The notes under the pieces: model-generated | Seen by the model: the letters and a program-made list of their open reading frames with translations, nothing else | Told to the model about the DNA's origin: nothing | The model's database searches: none | Program-made: the position numbers and the translations under genes | In this document: piece by piece, positions 61,075 to 64,000 of the stretch | Layout of the letters: each line of letters opens with the position of its first letter | Position numbering within the stretch: the stretch's first letter is position 1 | NCBI GenBank assembly: GCA_012845835.1 | Contig: JABAKD010000010.1 | Location: 18,115,204-18,179,203 of the forward strand | Length of the DNA stretch: 64,000 bases | From: Undaria pinnatifida | Lineage: Eukaryota; Sar; Phaeophyceae; Laminariales; Alariaceae | Direction of reading: 5' to 3'

Positions 61075-61320
61075 TTTTCCCGCAGGATTGCTAGGGATTC
61101 GGGATTTCACCGTGGTCCCGTGCAAAATGCGAAATCCCGTATCCCGTATCCCGCGTCCGGTGAAAAATGGGAAATCCCGTCCCCGCACAAATGCGTCACG
61201 CGCAAAACTCGAGAGCCAGTTCCCGCACAAACAAAATCCCGCGATAATGTTGAAATCCCGCATTCCGCGAATAGAAGCACGAGGAATCCCGACGTTTGCC
61301 GAGGTCGTCCTCCCGCGCAG
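61075..61320. repeat. AAATCCCGTATCCCG minisatellite
   Basis: Irregular GAAATCCCG, CCCGCACAAA and CCCGTATCCCG units. Similar ATCCCGTAC units recur at 61,840-62,110. Confidence 0.75.
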
Positions 61321-61784
61321 AAGGACAGATTCATCCACGCAAGCGGCGAGTCACCGGTTCAATTCTCTCAGATCACAAGTATTTTTTTCTCCACGTTTTT
61401 CTCGAAAACATTTGTACCCAATGCTAGTTGTGAGTCCCCCTCGCCCCCCGGTACAACACCGCGAAATACCAAAGAAAACCTTCTATTTTACGGTTAAAGA
61501 GCAGAGAGAGACCCGAGCGCGGAGCGAACAACACACACACACACGGCCGCGACCAACATAGCATGAACCTTAACGAGGCTGTTGCTAGCGAGGTAGCAGC
61601 GCCTGCTGCCAGCGAGGCAGCAACGCCTGCTGCCGGCCAAGAGTCCACGGGTGTCGGGCCTTCTGGACCTGATGGTCTTCCTGTGGCCACACCTGCCGGC
61701 TCGGCTGCTGAAGGAGTACAGCTTGACACGTTACCAAGCTCCAAGACGTTGTTCTCGTCAAAAATTCCGTCGAGTCCCGTCGTG

Positions 61785-62110
61785 GCTGCATGCCGCCCGG
61801 GGAGTTTTCGCATTGGCCGGGTCCCGTACAAAAAATGCCGTTGAGTCCGGTCGTGGCTGCATCCCGTTGAGTTAAATCCCGCTACGTCCCGTCTTGGTTA
61901 CATTCCGCCCGGAGGAATACCGCGGTGGTCGGATTCCGTACAAAGAACAACGTCCAGTCCCGTGGTTAGCCGGATCCCGCACAAACAAAATATTTCGGTA
62001 CCGTGGTTGCCGGATCCCGTACGAAAAATACCGTTGAAGTGCCGCGGTAACTTGATCCCGTAGGATTTGGTCGGTCCCGAGGTAAAAAACCGGTCCCGGG
62101 GAAGGCCGTG
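61785..62110. repeat. TCCCGTACAAAAA / GTGGTTGCCGGA repeats
   Basis: About seven imperfect units of 40-50 bp carry CCGGATCCCGTAC, AAAAATACCGTTGA and CCCGTCGTGGCTGCAT. Confidence 0.75.
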
Positions 62111-62270
62111 GTTAAAATGGACGCTCATGCGAAAAAGGTAACATGGTCCGTCTGTACGTGCAGCAAAGGCAATCGAAGCTCCCATGACGCGGTTTACATC
62201 GCTGTCAAAAACGGCCGATAGAGTGCAGTTCACGGTTGGCAAAGAGGCCAATAGAACCCGATGTGCGTTT

Positions 62271-62360
62271 GCGCTAAAACGTCCTGTGCGTCGACGTCAG
62301 CCAAGGCCAATAAATGCGCTAAAACGTCCTGTGCGTCGACGTCAGCCAAGGCCAATAAAT
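62271..62360. repeat. Perfect 45-bp tandem duplication
   Basis: GCGCTAAAACGTCCTGTGCG followed by TCGACGTCAGCCAAGGCCAA and TAAAT occurs twice without a difference (62,271 and 62,316), in the intron next to exon 62,462. Confidence 0.95.
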
Positions 62361-62461
62361 CCCCGACCACTTTTCTGTTCACGACGCCAAAATAAACACA
62401 CACATAATTGCCCACTCCCCTACACGAAAACCAGCCTTCCCCGCACCGTGATGTATCATAC

Positions 62462-62672
62462 CTTTCTCGATAAGCTCGGGCTCGGCTGCCACATCGTCGG
62501 AAGCCCTCGCGGCAGTAATAGACTCCTTCCTAACGCGGTAAACCCCGCTGAACCCGTGGGCCACGAATCCGTCGTCTTCGTGACGACGCGGCAAGCCGTA
62601 GGGGGGGTCCGTGAAATATGCGTCCCCGCGCTTGGAGAACGCCAGGTCGTTGGGGCTGTTCAGGCGGTGTTC
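62462..62672 (-). CDS. SMP-30/gluconolactonase-like protein, internal exon
   Basis: The acceptor is TTGCCACCGGCAG on the minus strand; 70 codons plus one base. EHRLNSPNDLAFSKRGDAYF then TDPPYGLPRRHED is the hallmark of bacterial-type gluconolactonases (NSPNDL.F...G..YFTDPPYGL). GFSGVYRV follows on the next blade. The Asn of SPNDLA matches the substrate or metal-site N103 of human regucalcin. The donor is AAAG before GTATGA, phase 1, matching exon 60,376. The N-terminal blades, with the metal-binding Glu, should lie above 62,672. I find no such exon up to 64,000, so they lie outside the window or have been lost. Confidence 0.92.
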
Positions 62673-63173
62673 CTGCCGGTGGCAAGTGCGTTTTTCGTGA
62701 AAAGGCGTGTTTCATTAATAAAACAGACCAGGGGCCAAAATCGGGTATACCCGGGGTGCCTTTGTGGAAGAAATCGGGTGCCATTTTCTTTCTACTTCAC
62801 GGTGGAAACACGCTTGCGCCAAACAAACATGGTTGGTCGGCAACTCTTACCAAAAATTGACTTTTTTTCTTAGTCGTTTTACTCTGTCGGCGAGTGCGCG
62901 AGAGCGCGAGTTGGCAATCACTCGATGTATATCGACGCGCAGTGAGATTCCCGAGCTTACCACAGCGCACTCCCGCTGTCTGCCCTATATACGATGCGCG
63001 GTAAAACTAAAAGCGTTACCCGGGAGGGGTCAGGGGAGGGCTCTGGCTGTGATAGGGTGACTTCTGTCAGGTTCAGGGTTCAAAACGGTAAGTGCCAGAA
63101 GAATACGAACAACGAGTCTCGGCAGCAGTTCTGTCAGGGTGTGCCTACAAACGGAGCGTTTAGAAACGTCAAA

Positions 63174-63620
63174 ATGTCCACACCGATTGTTGTTTTTGTT
63201 GTTGTTGTTGGTTTCTCGATACTTTTGATTGCTTTGTGGGGATTAAAGTCATCGAGAAAGCAAAACCAAAATAAAAGCGAATGGCTCATCAAGGATGACC
63301 CGCACACGAGCGAGGACCAACACCGCACCGCCAACCGCAGCTACCTGCGCCCCGTAGACGAGACGCACAGAAGACAGAGAGTAGATAATACATGGACATC
63401 ATGCCGCTGGTGCCACTCAATGCAGCTTTCATCACGGCAGGAAAACAGTGCCCCCCGGCGTCGTCCCTGGTCGAATCGAGTGCTGCTGTACAGGCTAAAA
63501 TCGTGTGTTCTAGCAAACGATGATGCTGTTTGGCCAGCACATGTACTTTTTTCCAGCTCTAGACTAGTCTCGCGCTTCAGGATACCAGTGCCCTTGCAGC
63601 AGCAGGTTATGGTTGGTTAG
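63174..63620 (+). CDS. Possible small membrane protein or first exon
   Basis: ATG at 63,174 opens a 149-codon frame: MSTPIVVFVVVVGFSILLIA LWGL forms one strong membrane segment (residues 4-24), then a basic stop-transfer stretch (KSSRKQNQNK) and a polar tail. The frame is also open upstream to 62,994. Charge distribution suggests an N-out, C-in single-pass protein if real. No homologous family is recognised. The last third has no character, so the true exon may be shorter. Confidence 0.35.
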   Translation: MSTPIVVFVVVVGFSILLIALWGLKSSRKQNQNKSEWLIKDDPHTSEDQHRTANRSYLRPVDETHRRQRVDNTWTSCRWCHSMQLSSRQENSAPRRRPWSNRVLLYRLKSCVLANDDAVWPAHVLFSSSRLVSRFRIPVPLQQQVMVG

Positions 63621-63837
63621 TTGTGTAGGCACACTCCACGCTTTTTTTCAGGGTTGGGTGTCAAGGTGCATCAGTGTTGGCGCTCCACCTCGGTCGTATA
63701 TATATATATTTTTTTTTTAGCCTTTTGTGTTTCAGGTGTTTACTGCGTTTGAACACCCTCCTCGTTCCCCCCCCCCCCAAAACGAAGTCTGCTCGGCTTT
63801 TGGGTCTTTTTTTCAGGCTTTGTTTCCCCCGATTGTT

Positions 63838-63859
63838 TGTTGCTGTTGTTGTTGTTGTT

Positions 63860-63946
<87 letters not shown>

Positions 63947-64000
63947 CTCACATTAACTCGCATAATCAAGTCCGTGGTCACAGGACAGGCTCCAGTCACT
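63838..64000 (-). mobile_element. LINE 3' end with (GTT)n tail, runs off the window
   Basis: About 37 GTT units (63,838-63,946) are followed by CTCACATTAACTCGCATAAT, CAAGTCCGTGGTCACAGGAC and AGGCTCCAGTCACT. This is the reverse complement of the LINE 3' end at 21,330-21,430. The rest of the copy lies beyond 64,000. Confidence 0.85.

Noticed and set aside
61563-61844. 93-codon Ala/Pro/Ser-rich plus ORF
   Set aside because: Low complexity, in a repeat-rich intron of a minus-strand gene, with no splice or domain evidence.
1-64000. Integrated viral genome segment
   Set aside because: No capsid, polymerase or other viral gene was recognised; all enzyme-like sequences are transposon or host types.

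Overview
This window is from a eukaryotic nuclear genome. No prokaryotic-style gene rows, operons or ribosome binding sites are present. Real coding sequence sits in short exons bounded by GT and AG, separated by long introns full of mobile elements, C/G homopolymers and minisatellites. The style suggests a stramenopile, most likely a brown alga. That assignment is inference from gene structure and repeat style; no species can be proved from the sequence alone.

Host genes. (1) A plus-strand gene starts at 14,996 with an in-frame stop just upstream and a good start context. Phase-compatible exons give a basic head, a long coiled coil (exons at 14,996, 15,483, 16,521, 29,645 and about 30,429), then armadillo-like helical repeats (31,100, 32,894, 34,142). 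Further helical or low-complexity exons lie at 35.3-37.2 kb, 38,423, 39,809 and perhaps 45,113. This may be one gene of about 30 kb or two adjacent genes. (2) A minus-strand SMP-30/gluconolactonase gene has three well-defined exons (62,672-62,462; 60,376-60,216; 58,141-57,908). Its 5' end is missing or outside the window. Its last exon has been tandemly copied twice downstream, and both copies are damaged. (3) A few ORFs (8,893 and 63,174 on plus) are possible but unproven.

Mobile elements. 0-7.2 kb: a hAT transposase remnant, C-rich tandem repeats, GGGACGGGA minisatellite, SINE and tRNA-like sequences, and a decayed LINE. 8-14 kb: a SINE with a tRNA-like head, a 5'-truncated LINE tail, a 463-bp tandem duplication and a large foldback element. 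17.0-21.4 kb: a LINE with endonuclease and reverse transcriptase domains, inactivated by stops, frameshifts and a substituted catalytic aspartate. 21.8-26.4 kb: a copia-type LTR retrotransposon on the minus strand with a matching CGCTG target duplication, inserted inside an older SINE copy and lacking a recognisable reverse transcriptase. 28-60 kb: many small non-coding elements. These include a family of about 260 bp with TTCTACGGTAGCC ends (nine copies), a family with ACGCGTGCTACGATAGAGG ends, a miniature LTR (TRIM-like) family with 84-bp LTRs, an 82-88-bp TTAA-flanked element, and GATGTT-, CATGT-, ACT- and GTAT-type expansions.

The most informative observations are nested insertions whose empty sites can be read from related copies in the same window, and local exon duplications in both host genes. 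I found no complete tRNA or rRNA gene, no CRISPR array and no recognisable viral gene.
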